Part shown: positions 8,009-16,486 of the stretch, piece by piece
How positions within the stretch are numbered: position 1 is the stretch's first letter
How the letters are laid out: every line of letters begins with the position of its first letter
Assembly (NCBI GenBank): GCA_964429855.1
Contig: CAYSDM010000003.1
Coordinates: forward strand, 1-64,000
DNA length: 64,000 nucleotides
Direction of reading: 5' to 3'
Origin: CALLMM01 sp964429855
GTDB taxonomy: Bacteria > Armatimonadota > Chthonomonadetes > Chthonomonadales > CAJBBX01
The notes under the pieces: model-generated
Told to the model about the DNA's origin: nothing
Seen by the model: the letters and a program-made list of their open reading frames with translations, nothing else
The model's database searches: none
Translations under genes and position numbers: made by a program

Positions 8009-8287
8009 TTAACAGGACTCCTCTTCCTCAATAAGCTCGATCTCGACTTCCGCTGGAAGTGTGGGAACGGGAGGGTCTACCCATAGAAATCGCCTGTGTG
8101 GGCTGTACATTCGTATGATCAGGGACTCTCGAAAGGGATTATGGGCACAGAGAGCGCGTACTCCCAGAAGCTCCGCCAACAGAATAGAATCGGCTTTCTT
8201 CTGCGGGTTGGCTTTGCCATGCCGACAGCGCATTGTTTCTCGATCATACGCGCTGCATTGATGACAGAGAATACGTCTCTCCTTCAT
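8009..8287 (-). CDS. Small Cys/His-containing hypothetical protein
   Basis: I do not recognise this 92-residue protein. The N-terminal part has CHQC and a further CRHG (C8, C11, C21 and H23), which could bind a metal, and a later CAHNP. The C terminus is acidic (VEIELIEEEESC). A possible ribosome site (GGAAG) is about 9 nt before the ATG. It lies upstream of the cyclophilin gene in the same direction and divergent from recQ. Base and codon use look like the neighbours. Coding is likely but not certain. Confidence 0.55.
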   Translation of the reverse strand: MKERRILCHQCSAYDRETMRCRHGKANPQKKADSILLAELLGVRALCAHNPFRESLIIRMYSPHRRFLWVDPPVPTLPAEVEIELIEEEESC

Positions 8288-8419
8288 ATCTTTGCTTCCA
8301 TGAGGATGAATAACCGCGTAATTACGCTACATACTATACTCTGAATACAGGGCTTCGACAAGGAAGAGAGAAGCGTCGTCGCGAATCCTGTCTGAAATCC
8401 AAACCGGTTTTACTCAGAA

Positions 8420-10435
8420 ATGCCTGCATGGACTGCCAGTGAACTTCATAAACAGCTTCGCCGATACTTTGGCTTTGCCGGTTTTCGTCCAGGTCAGCAG
8501 GAGGTGATCGATAAGGTTCTACGCGGAGAGAACGTGCTGGCGGTGATGCCGACAGGCTCCGGCAAGTCGCTATGCTATCAGCTTCCCGCCATGCTGCTGC
8601 CCGGCTGCACTCTGGTGATTTCACCCCTGATCGCTCTGATGCAGAATCAGATCGCTGGTCTGCCACATACATTCGCAGGAAAAGCGACCTTTATCAATAG
8701 CGCTGTCAACTCCCGTGAAGCGGATAGGCGTTTACAGTCAGCAGCTTCCGGAGAGATAAAACTTCTCTACGTCTCCCCTGAAAGATTGCGCCACCTGCCC
8801 TTTCTCTACTTTCTGGCGCGTTCCTCTCTGTCCCGGATCGTCGTGGATGAAGCGCATTGCGTGGATATCTGGGGTTTTGACTTTCGACCGGACTATACCA
8901 CACTCCATCAGGCGATGCGGATGCTGGGGAACCCGCCTGTCCTTGCGTTGACCGCCACTGCCTCCCGCAAGACCAGAGAGGCCATTCAGACCGCATTTCG
9001 CCGTTCTCTGGTTCTACAGCATTATGGAGTCTGTCGCAGCAACCTGCGACTGGAGGTGGAGTCTTTTTCAGACCCGGAGGAGAAAGAAGAGGCGATTATC
9101 CGTAGATGCCTGCAGGAGACAGGACGAGGAATCGTCTATACCTCCACACGGCAGCGAGCGGAACAGTTCACGCATCGCCTTCAACATCGTGGCGTAGAAC
9201 CTGCATTCTACCATGCCGGAATGAGCGCCGAGGAGAGAACGGATGTTCAACGGAGGTTTGAAGAGGGAGTCACGCGGATTCTGACAGCGACCACCGCTTT
9301 TGGTCTTGGCGTTGATGTCAGCGATATCCGCTTTATACTGCATTACGATCCTCCCTCCAGCCTGGAGGAGTATGTGCAGGAAGCCGGTCGTGCCGGAAGA
9401 GATGGTCTTCTCGCTCGCTGTACGCTCTACTACTCTTCAAACGATGCGCAAATACTGCGCAAACAGGCGAGAACAGGCATCCCTGACACTCATGAGTGCA
9501 TCAAGGTCCTGGACGCAATACGCTTCTATACGGGAGACGGCGTTAAGATGGTGGCAATGGATGACCTGCGCCGCGATACGGAACTGGAGGCGACAGACAT
9601 CCGGGTGGCAATGTCCTATCTGGAGCAGGCGGGCTTTCTCAGGCGACATTTCGATGCGCCCCTCTCGATCAGTCTGAAACTTGGATCGCGTCAGGATCAG
9701 CCCACAGCCCCGCCACAACTTCTGAAGGTGCTCTCCAGTATGTGTCCATCGAATGGTAGCTGGAACAGTCTCCCTTCGTCGGAGGTGAGTGAAGAGTTGG
9801 GAATTCCGGTTGATGCGGTGGAGCCGTTTCTACTTGCCTGCCAGTCGGAGGGCTGGCTTCGATACCGGGGCAGCCTTAGAGAGTTTACGCTGGAAGCGCT
9901 TTCGCCAGATCAAGAGGCACATAATAGACTGCAAGAACAGATTCGGAGATACTATCAGGTGAAACAGGTCCGGTTAGAGAGGCTGATAGAGTATCTGAAT
10001 CATACCAATTGCAGGCATCGCTTTCTGGCTGACTATTTTGAGTGTGAAGGCGCGGCAACCTGCGCCGCCTGTGACAACTGCCGCCCGGATCGCATTGTCA
10101 GCCGTCCTTCCTCTCCGTCTCCTTCTCCCGCGATAACGCCATCCACCTCGGAGATTCAACGCAAGATACTACGCGGAATTGCAGGACTGCCCGCTCCGTT
10201 GGGAAAATCCGGATTGATCCATCTCCTGCGCGGATCGGCGGAGTGTCCGGCATCCGCTTCCCGCTCCTCCTGTTACGGGTATCTTCGAGGGATGAAGAGT
10301 GAGGAGATTCATAAAATAGTAGAGGGAATGCTGTCGGCAGGCTTATTGACGCTGGAACAGGAGAACGGGTTCTCACGACTGAAGATCACACGGCAGGGCA
10401 TTCAGTTTGCGCGCAGCTCGAATTCGCAGGTGTAG
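8420..10435 (+). CDS. recQ: RecQ-family ATP-dependent DNA helicase
   Basis: A 3'-5' superfamily 2 helicase for recombination repair, 671 residues. Walker A MPTGSGKS (43-50), DEAH at 143-146, motif V/VI region YVQEAGRAGRDG, a zinc-binding domain with C-x(n)-CAACDNC, and a winged-helix region after it. The aromatic-rich loop after DEAH is unusual: family consensus SQWGHDFRP is DIWGFDFRP here, so the conserved His is F153. The roughly 120-residue C-terminal tail beyond residue 550 does not look like a standard HRDC domain. ATG at 8420 begins a typical RecQ N terminus (HKQLRRYFGFAGFRPGQQEVI). The gene stops 4 nt before a convergent gene, leaving no room for a terminator. Confidence 0.94.
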   Translation: MPAWTASELHKQLRRYFGFAGFRPGQQEVIDKVLRGENVLAVMPTGSGKSLCYQLPAMLLPGCTLVISPLIALMQNQIAGLPHTFAGKATFINSAVNSREADRRLQSAASGEIKLLYVSPERLRHLPFLYFLARSSLSRIVVDEAHCVDIWGFDFRPDYTTLHQAMRMLGNPPVLALTATASRKTREAIQTAFRRSLVLQHYGVCRSNLRLEVESFSDPEEKEEAIIRRCLQETGRGIVYTSTRQRAEQFTHRLQHRGVEPAFYHAGMSAEERTDVQRRFEEGVTRILTATTAFGLGVDVSDIRFILHYDPPSSLEEYVQEAGRAGRDGLLARCTLYYSSNDAQILRKQARTGIPDTHECIKVLDAIRFYTGDGVKMVAMDDLRRDTELEATDIRVAMSYLEQAGFLRRHFDAPLSISLKLGSRQDQPTAPPQLLKVLSSMCPSNGSWNSLPSSEVSEELGIPVDAVEPFLLACQSEGWLRYRGSLREFTLEALSPDQEAHNRLQEQIRRYYQVKQVRLERLIEYLNHTNCRHRFLADYFECEGAATCAACDNCRPDRIVSRPSSPSPSPAITPSTSEIQRKILRGIAGLPAPLGKSGLIHLLRGSAECPASASRSSCYGYLRGMKSEEIHKIVEGMLSAGLLTLEQENGFSRLKITRQGIQFARSSNSQV

Positions 10436-10439
10436 AAAA

Positions 10440-11480
10440 TCAGCTTCCAAAATCGAATGCGTCGTTCTGCCGGACGGTAAACCAGCTGATAAGCGACAAC
10501 ACAGAGAGCATTGCAAGCCAGATCAGAGCGACCTGATCGTTATCACTCACATAGAAGTGACCGAGAATCCAGACAACGCCGATAACCGACCAGACCAGTA
10601 TGCTGCCGAACGTCATCACCCAGAAGAGCAGCTTGCAGAAGTAGTGCCGCATAAAAATAAAGATGCCCGGCACGCAGACCACCAGACCGGTCCAGAAATA
10701 GTCTGCCCAGGTATATCCCATTCGATTCACATCGGTCTTCAGCAGAAACTGGCCGCAGTAGACAGCGGAGAAGCCCAGAATAATCCAGGCTAATCCCAGA
10801 ATATCAAACCCCCAGGCGCGTGGAAGAGCTGCGATCTCCTTCACAGACCCGGCCGCGACGACCTCCAGCGGCTTTTTGCACTTGCGGCACTCTATCGCCT
10901 CCTCATCGTTCTGATGACCACAGTTTTTACAGAACGTTAAGCGAAGAACCTTTTCGTCTGGATTTGCCTCGATCTTAGCGCCGCCTATCTGCGCTGCAAG
11001 ATTACGATCCGATGTGGCTCCAGAAGTCAGATTGGAAGCGCGCAGGATAGGCGAGGGTTCAGAAAACGGCTCCTCTATCTCTACCCACTCTCCGGTCAAT
11101 GTTTTTACCATCTTTGGTGAAGGGGGATTATCGTCTGAAGAGAAAGGAGATATGGTAAAGCGTTCTGTTGATGCAGGAAGGTCCGAGACAGGTTCGGTGG
11201 ACTGCCTGTTATCCTGTTCGAAGTTTATTAACTGTGTGGTGAAGGCAGGCGATACGGGGTCGCCGTCAGAAGTCTCCTCCGTCAGAAGGGGAAAGGCATC
11301 AGCAGGAGGCAGATCGCCAAACTGAATCAATGGCGTGCACACAACAGGGGACTCCTTTGTCGCCTCAACTGCCAGTTTCTCATGGCACTGCCAGCAAAGG
11401 ACATCCCTGGAAAAACACTCCGCCCCACAATGGGGACAGGGTATGCGCACTATCTCCGCCACGCTATGCCTCTTGAGCAA
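10440..11480 (-). CDS. Zinc-ribbon membrane protein of unknown function
   Basis: The 346-residue protein has two zinc ribbons: CPHC...CWQC near residues 15-33 and CKNC...CRKC near 185-205. A low-complexity acidic/Ser-Pro linker lies between them. Then come about four membrane helices (WGFDILGLAWIILGF; YFWTGLVVCVPGIFIF; LLFWVMTFGSILVWSVIGVVW; VALIWLAMLSVLSLISW). The ribbons are presumably cytosolic. Such zinc-ribbon/DUF membrane proteins are common and functionally unassigned. The start is TTG at 11480 with AGGAG 4 nt upstream; GTG codons a few residues later are alternatives. Convergent with recQ. Confidence 0.75.
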   Translation of the reverse strand: MLKRHSVAEIVRIPCPHCGAECFSRDVLCWQCHEKLAVEATKESPVVCTPLIQFGDLPPADAFPLLTEETSDGDPVSPAFTTQLINFEQDNRQSTEPVSDLPASTERFTISPFSSDDNPPSPKMVKTLTGEWVEIEEPFSEPSPILRASNLTSGATSDRNLAAQIGGAKIEANPDEKVLRLTFCKNCGHQNDEEAIECRKCKKPLEVVAAGSVKEIAALPRAWGFDILGLAWIILGFSAVYCGQFLLKTDVNRMGYTWADYFWTGLVVCVPGIFIFMRHYFCKLLFWVMTFGSILVWSVIGVVWILGHFYVSDNDQVALIWLAMLSVLSLISWFTVRQNDAFDFGS

Positions 11481-11635
11481 CCCGCTCCTGCCTTCATCTC
11501 GGTCGTTCCAATTTCTCTTATCTTTCCCTCTTCGAGTTCCGTTTTCGAGATAGAGTTTTCCTTTATCTCATATCAATTCGCAATGACGAATCAGGTTACA
11601 GCGTTACAGGTCTGGAGATCAGCCTGGCGAGTCGG

Positions 11636-12361
11636 TTAACGTACTCTCACAAAAGGTTTCATCTTCGCAAACTTCCTTTCACCGATCCCGGATATATCCA
11701 TCAACTGATCCGGAGATGTAAACCGACCTATCTCTTTTCGATAGGTGATGATCTTTGCAGCGGTGGAGGGACCAACCCCCGGGAGTCGTTGAAGCTCCTC
11801 CAGTGATGCCGAGTTAATATTGACGGTTCCCTGCCCGGGCGATGTTAATTTGCCGGAAGATGAGCCAGATATTCGGGATGAAGCGACTGTTTTTTCCGTT
11901 TTATAGTCGTTTCCGGTCTCTCTGGCGCCTCCGGTCGGCTGCTCTTCCTTCGTAGGAACATAAAGCTGTTGTCCATCCTCCAGCTTCGCCGCCAGATTGA
12001 TCGAATCGGTATTCGCTCTCTCGGTGGCTCCCCCCGCCGCTTTCAAAGCATCATCCGCTCTTGCCGACGGAGAAAAGCGATAGACTCCCGGCTTTCGAAC
12101 CGCTCCCGCCACATGAACCACCACTTCGGAAAGCGGTTTTTCTGTGGCAGTGACGGGAGGCGGATTGAGATCAGGAGGTTTTTTCGAAGACGGAGCGGAG
12201 GAGAGTCTCTCCGTGACGGAAGTGGGCTGCGGACTGCCATGAATGACAATCCCCTCCTGTACCTGCTGCCCCCTTCGTACAAAGAGAACTATCAACCCGA
12301 TAGCGATAATCGCCAGCAGCATCACCGAAGCTCGATACTGGTTGACGGATCCGAAACGCAT
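11636..12361 (-). CDS. comEA: ComEA-like DNA-binding membrane protein (SLBB plus helix-hairpin-helix)
   Basis: The 241-residue protein has an N-terminal membrane anchor (VMLLAIIAIGLIVLFV), a SLBB-type domain (VVVHVAGAVRKPGVYRF...GQQLYVP), a Ser/Gly-rich linker and a C-terminal pair of helix-hairpin-helix motifs (VNINSASLEELQRLPGVG...FTSPDQLMDISGIG). ComEA binds incoming double-stranded DNA outside the membrane during natural transformation. This domain order is the classic ComEA. No comEC or other competence gene is nearby. I chose ATG at 12361, with GGATAAAGG upstream, over an ATG at 12379 that lies next to an inverted repeat and lacks a ribosome site. Confidence 0.88.
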   Translation of the reverse strand: MRFGSVNQYRASVMLLAIIAIGLIVLFVRRGQQVQEGIVIHGSPQPTSVTERLSSAPSSKKPPDLNPPPVTATEKPLSEVVVHVAGAVRKPGVYRFSPSARADDALKAAGGATERANTDSINLAAKLEDGQQLYVPTKEEQPTGGARETGNDYKTEKTVASSRISGSSSGKLTSPGQGTVNINSASLEELQRLPGVGPSTAAKIITYRKEIGRFTSPDQLMDISGIGERKFAKMKPFVRVR

Positions 12362-12381
12362 AACCTTTATCCAAAACATGA

Positions 12382-12432
12382 GCGCAGAGTGGTGACGAAT
12401 AGCATTTTACAGCGTTTCATTCCACTCTGCGC
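12382..12432. repeat. 11-bp inverted repeat with 29-nt spacer
   Basis: GCGCAGAGTGG (12382-12392) and CCACTCTGCGC (12422-12432) are perfect complements, in the gap between the M28 peptidase stop and the comEA start. No T run follows, so it is not a standard terminator. It could be an operator, an RNA processing site or a remnant of a palindromic repeat. Confidence 0.5.
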
Positions 12433-12460
12433 TTGATTTCTCCTTGTTCCTCGCTCAGAA

Positions 12461-13960
12461 CTATCTGTCCGGTAGGCTTCCTCTCTGTTCCGCCCGGCGT
12501 GGAAGCATCTCCGGTCGCTGCGCGACGAAGTAGGCGCACAGCGCCATCACGGTCGCGCTCTGGATCAGGTCATCCTTGAGCGCTTTATCATAGGTATCTG
12601 ACTGTGTATGCCAGCTTAAGAAGTAGTCGGCGGGATCCTGCACCATATAGAAAGCAGGGACGCGGTCTTCATAAAAGGCGTGATGGTCGGTCGAAGCCAT
12701 AAACCCGTTGTTATAGCGCGTGACGCCAAGCTCTTTCAGCACAGGGAGTTCGTTTTCAAATACCGGCTGCACCTGCGGATTGTTATGCAGCCCTAGCCCC
12801 GTCGTCTTGCCCGTACCGGTATCGTTCACAAATACGGCGGAGACCTTCGGCATCTGAGCCTTATTCTGCTTCACATGCTCGCGCGCGCCGTGAAGCCCCT
12901 GCTCCTCGCCGCTAAACAGGATGAAACGAATGGTGCGTTTCGGTCTCAAACCGCAGAGCTTGATCAGTCTTGCCGCTTCCAGAACCACCATCGAGCCGGT
13001 TCCATTATCTACAGTCCCATTGCCCAGATCCCACGAATCCAGATGCGCTCCGCAGATAACAAGCTCTTCCGGTTTTTCCGTCCCTTTGATCTCGCCTATG
13101 GTGTTATAAACCTTGATCGGACCCTTGATGAAGCGATTTTCGATGTTCAACCGCATGGTGACCGGGATATTGCGTTTGACTAGACGATAGAGCATCCCGT
13201 AGTGTTCATTGGTCACAACAAGCGTTGGAAGCGGCGCATGAGAACCGTCCTGTCTCCATCCGCCAAACATAAAGAGAAGCATCTGCGGGCGACCGGCGTC
13301 TGAGAGCAAAGCCGCCGCTCCTTCTTTCTTCAGGAACTCTTCACGCGCGCGATTCATGCGACGCTGCTCTTCCGTCATCTCCTCATCGTCCTCGGGATGC
13401 GGATGCATACTGCCGCCCATCCTCCGATTCCAGGCGTCATTTCCCTGACTGCGAGAAGGATGATGATTCACACGACTTGGAGCGGAGGTCAATAGAATGG
13501 CGTTTTTCAGCTTGCCCTTGAACCGATCCAGATCGCTGTTATCCGGCAATGGATCGAAGATCACGACTGGTCCGGTAACGGCTCCGCGAGTGCCGGGCGT
13601 CCATGCGACCGAGGCCATCTGAAGATTCATTTCGCGAGGAGTGATCAGCTTTGCCTCCAGCCTGCCCCGCTCCCATCCGACAGGTATCGTCCACTCTTCC
13701 AGATGTACATTTTCCAGACCATATTCGCGCATCCTCTCGGCAGCCCAGTCGTTCGCCTGTTTCAAAGCTCTTGAACCGGTTAACCGCGCCCCGATGACAT
13801 CGCACAGATACTCAAGATTCTCCATCAGTTTTGAGTTCTGTTTTGCGGTTTCGATCAGACGACGATTGTCCTCCTGAATATCAGGGGTCTGCGCCAGCGT
13901 CAGGGAAGAGAGGATAACCAGAAGGGTAATAAGACCGGATTGATACCGCAGTTTCCGCAT
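12461..13960 (-). CDS. Secreted M28-family zinc aminopeptidase
   Basis: A 499-residue exported peptidase. A signal peptide (MRKLRYQSGLITLLVILSSLTLAQ) is followed by a PA-type insert region and the M28 catalytic domain. Metal ligands are visible: GAHLDSWDLGNG (His and Asp), GTVDNGTG (bridging Asp), FSGEEQG (catalytic Glu and ligand Glu) and STDHHAFYE (last His). It probably trims peptides in the periplasm or outside. I chose ATG at 13960: AAGGAG is 10 nt upstream and the signal peptide begins there; the frame open to 14077 adds nothing homologous. It lies downstream of asnS on the same strand with a 152-nt gap. Confidence 0.9.
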   Translation of the reverse strand: MRKLRYQSGLITLLVILSSLTLAQTPDIQEDNRRLIETAKQNSKLMENLEYLCDVIGARLTGSRALKQANDWAAERMREYGLENVHLEEWTIPVGWERGRLEAKLITPREMNLQMASVAWTPGTRGAVTGPVVIFDPLPDNSDLDRFKGKLKNAILLTSAPSRVNHHPSRSQGNDAWNRRMGGSMHPHPEDDEEMTEEQRRMNRAREEFLKKEGAAALLSDAGRPQMLLFMFGGWRQDGSHAPLPTLVVTNEHYGMLYRLVKRNIPVTMRLNIENRFIKGPIKVYNTIGEIKGTEKPEELVICGAHLDSWDLGNGTVDNGTGSMVVLEAARLIKLCGLRPKRTIRFILFSGEEQGLHGAREHVKQNKAQMPKVSAVFVNDTGTGKTTGLGLHNNPQVQPVFENELPVLKELGVTRYNNGFMASTDHHAFYEDRVPAFYMVQDPADYFLSWHTQSDTYDKALKDDLIQSATVMALCAYFVAQRPEMLPRRAEQRGSLPDR

Positions 13961-14112
13961 AGAGTAACGGCTCCTTGTGTTGCATTTGTATTTCGGGAAA
14001 GATGGATTTCGCAGAGAAGTCAGCGTTGACGAATGGGGTTGAACAGACCTGATTGACCAAAAAATGGGATTGAGCAACGAAAAACCTTAATGCGTCATCC
14101 CTCCCCAGGATT

Positions 14113-15504
14113 TTAGAAATCAGCGCTGCCCGGAGTGCGCGGGAAGGGGATCACATCCCGAATGTTCTTCATCCCGGTCAGATACATCAGCATTCGCTCC
14201 AGACCGAGACCGAAACCGGCATGAGGAGCGGATCCGTATTTCCGAAGCTCCAGATACCACCAGTAAGCCTCTTCTGGCAGCCCCTGAGCGCGTATCTTGT
14301 TCAACAGAACATCATACCGCTCTTCACGCTGACTTCCTCCAATGATCTCTCCAATCCGGGGAACCAGCACATCCATGGCGCGCACTGTCCTGCCATCGTC
14401 GTTGTCCCGCATATAGAAGGCTTTGATCTGTTTCGGGTAGTCGGTCACCACGACGGGACGTTGAAACTTCTCGTCCGTGAGATAGCGTTCGTGTTCGCTC
14501 TGTAGATCGGCTCCCCAGTAGACGGGGTATTCCCAGTTTCTGTCTGCGGCTTCCAGGATGGAAACAGCTTCAGTATAGGTGATATGCTCAAAGGGAGCGG
14601 CGGCGACATGTTCCAGCGTCTGTAGAACGGTGTCATCTATGCGCTTATTGAAAAATTCCAGATCAGAAGCGCAGCGATCCAGTACATACTGAATGATGTA
14701 TTTCAGAAACTCCTCTGCCAGTCCACGATTATCGTCGAGATCGCAGAAAGCCATCTCCGGTTCAATCATCCAGAACTCTGCCAGATGACGCAGGGTGTTA
14801 GAGTTTTCCGCACGGAATGTAGGACCGAAAGTATAGATATTGCTGAATGCCAGCGCGAAAATCTCCCCTTCCAGTTGTCCGCTGACCGTCAGATACGCCG
14901 GTTTTCCGAAGAAATCCTGTCCGAAGTTAATAGCGCCCTCTTCCGTTCGAGGAAGATTCATCAGATCCAGTGTCGTTACGCCGAACATCGCGCCGGCGCC
15001 CTCGCAGTCAGAAGCGGTTATGACCGGGGTATGCACATTGAGAAAGCCCCGTTCCTGAAAAAAGGTGTGAATGGCATAGGAGAGGGCATTTCGCACGCGA
15101 AAAACGGCACCAAAGGTATTGGAACGTGGGCGCAGGTGCGCCTTTTCGCGCAGAAACTCCATCGTATGTCCCTTCTTTTGAAGGGGATAGGTACCTGGAT
15201 CAGACTCGCCGAAGACCTTCGCGGAGTTCGCCTTCAGTTCCACCGTCTGCCCGGAGGCAGGCGACTCTACCAGATCGCCAGAGATGGCGACACAGGCTCC
15301 CGTGGTGATGGCGGAAAGCGTGTCATCCGGGATAACCCCTGCTTCGATGACTATCTGTAAATCCTGAAAACAGGAGCCGTCATTCAGTTGTACAAAATGG
15401 ATACCCTTGCTGTCTCGCCGGGTTTTAACCCATCCTCGAGCGACAACACAAGAACCGACTGGACGCTGAAACAGATCACGAATATACTCCCCGCTGCGAA
15501 TCAT
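14113..15504 (-). CDS. asnS: Asparagine--tRNA ligase
   Basis: A class IIb aminoacyl-tRNA synthetase of 463 residues that charges tRNA-Asn. The N-terminal OB-fold anticodon domain (VVARGWVKTRRDSKGIHFVQLNDGS) is followed by the catalytic core with motif 2 (FRAENSNTLRHLAEFWMIEPE) and motif 3 (GFGLGLERMLMYLTG). Residues typical of AsnRS rather than AspRS are present, and the C terminus is the usual FPRTPGSADF. I chose ATG at 15504, with AAGGA 7 nt upstream. It is the third gene after leuS and the ankyrin gene, so probably co-transcribed. A cell with AsnRS need not make Asn-tRNA by the amidotransferase route. Confidence 0.96.
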   Translation of the reverse strand: MIRSGEYIRDLFQRPVGSCVVARGWVKTRRDSKGIHFVQLNDGSCFQDLQIVIEAGVIPDDTLSAITTGACVAISGDLVESPASGQTVELKANSAKVFGESDPGTYPLQKKGHTMEFLREKAHLRPRSNTFGAVFRVRNALSYAIHTFFQERGFLNVHTPVITASDCEGAGAMFGVTTLDLMNLPRTEEGAINFGQDFFGKPAYLTVSGQLEGEIFALAFSNIYTFGPTFRAENSNTLRHLAEFWMIEPEMAFCDLDDNRGLAEEFLKYIIQYVLDRCASDLEFFNKRIDDTVLQTLEHVAAAPFEHITYTEAVSILEAADRNWEYPVYWGADLQSEHERYLTDEKFQRPVVVTDYPKQIKAFYMRDNDDGRTVRAMDVLVPRIGEIIGGSQREERYDVLLNKIRAQGLPEEAYWWYLELRKYGSAPHAGFGLGLERMLMYLTGMKNIRDVIPFPRTPGSADF

Positions 15505-15530
15505 GCGTAGGTCCTTACTCCTCTCTGATG

Positions 15531-16481
15531 TTATCGGGTTGCGCCATATTTTTCCAGGAGTTCGATAATCTTCGTCCGCTGATACTGTCTGGCGGCACGC
15601 AAAGCTGTCCATCCTCTGGAAGTGGCGGCATTGGGATCCGCGCCTCGCTCCAGCATCAGCTTTACCAGATTGTAGTATCCAAAATGCGCGGCGCGTATCA
15701 ATGCGGTCCAGCCGTCGTTGCTCTGCGCTTTTGGATCGGCTCCACGCGATAACAGAAAGCGCACAACGGCTTCATCGCCCTTACGACCGCCTACCGCGAG
15801 CATCAGAGGAGTCCATCCCTCACCATTTCTAGCATTTATATCCGCGCCACTCTTAACCAGAATATAGACAGCGTCATAATGACCGTAGTTGCAGGCGCGA
15901 TGCAGCGCGGTGACGCCCCACCGATTACTGGCCTGAACATGCGCTCCAGCCTGGATGAGCAGACGAACTGACTGCCCCTTATTCATCGGGTTCGATCCTG
16001 CGCCCATAATGGCGGTCGTGCCGTCTATATTCGCGGCATTCACATCCGCGCCACGTTGAAGTAATAGCTGAATAATCTCCGGTCTATCACGCCAGGCGGC
16101 AACGATCAGAGGAGTATTGCCGTTTGCCGTTCGGGTATCCACAGGCGCGCCTGAATCCAGTAGAAGCCTCACCATCTCCAGAGATACATTCTGATCGGCG
16201 ACCGCGCGGATCAAAACCGGAATGCCTTCCGGGGTTCGGCTGTTGGGAGATGCGCCTGACTGGAGAAGGCTCTTCACCGTCATCACATCATCCAACATAA
16301 CTGCCGTCAACAGTGAAGAGTCCCTTCGCTCTCTGCGTGTATTCTGAACGCCAAATGCCACAATGGCAGCGAACGCAATCAGGGGAGTAATCATCAACAG
16401 CAGGCTGATGTAGTACTTCCGTTTTCCGGAATCTCCTATAGCGGAAGGATACACGAAACGTTCGCTGTCATCCAGTGACAT
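15531..16481 (-). CDS. Membrane-anchored ankyrin-repeat protein
   Basis: The 316-residue protein has a short cytosolic N terminus, one membrane helix (YYISLLLMITPLIAFAAIVAFGV) and then about eight ankyrin repeats covering residues 55-316, with clear units such as GWTPLMLAV and GWTALIRAA followed by LLSRGADPKAQ-type turns. It most likely presents a protein-binding surface outside the membrane. It sits 5 nt after leuS and 26 nt before asnS, so it is translated from the same message as two tRNA synthetases. No partner is evident. The repeat call is firm, the function unknown. Confidence 0.88.
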   Translation of the reverse strand: MSLDDSERFVYPSAIGDSGKRKYYISLLLMITPLIAFAAIVAFGVQNTRRERRDSSLLTAVMLDDVMTVKSLLQSGASPNSRTPEGIPVLIRAVADQNVSLEMVRLLLDSGAPVDTRTANGNTPLIVAAWRDRPEIIQLLLQRGADVNAANIDGTTAIMGAGSNPMNKGQSVRLLIQAGAHVQASNRWGVTALHRACNYGHYDAVYILVKSGADINARNGEGWTPLMLAVGGRKGDEAVVRFLLSRGADPKAQSNDGWTALIRAAHFGYYNLVKLMLERGADPNAATSRGWTALRAARQYQRTKIIELLEKYGATR

Positions 16482-16486
16482 GGCTT

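Noticed and set aside
8316..8327. 12-bp palindrome GCGTAATTACGC between the small Cys protein and recQ
   Set aside because: Short, single and not tied to a clear promoter; could occur by chance.
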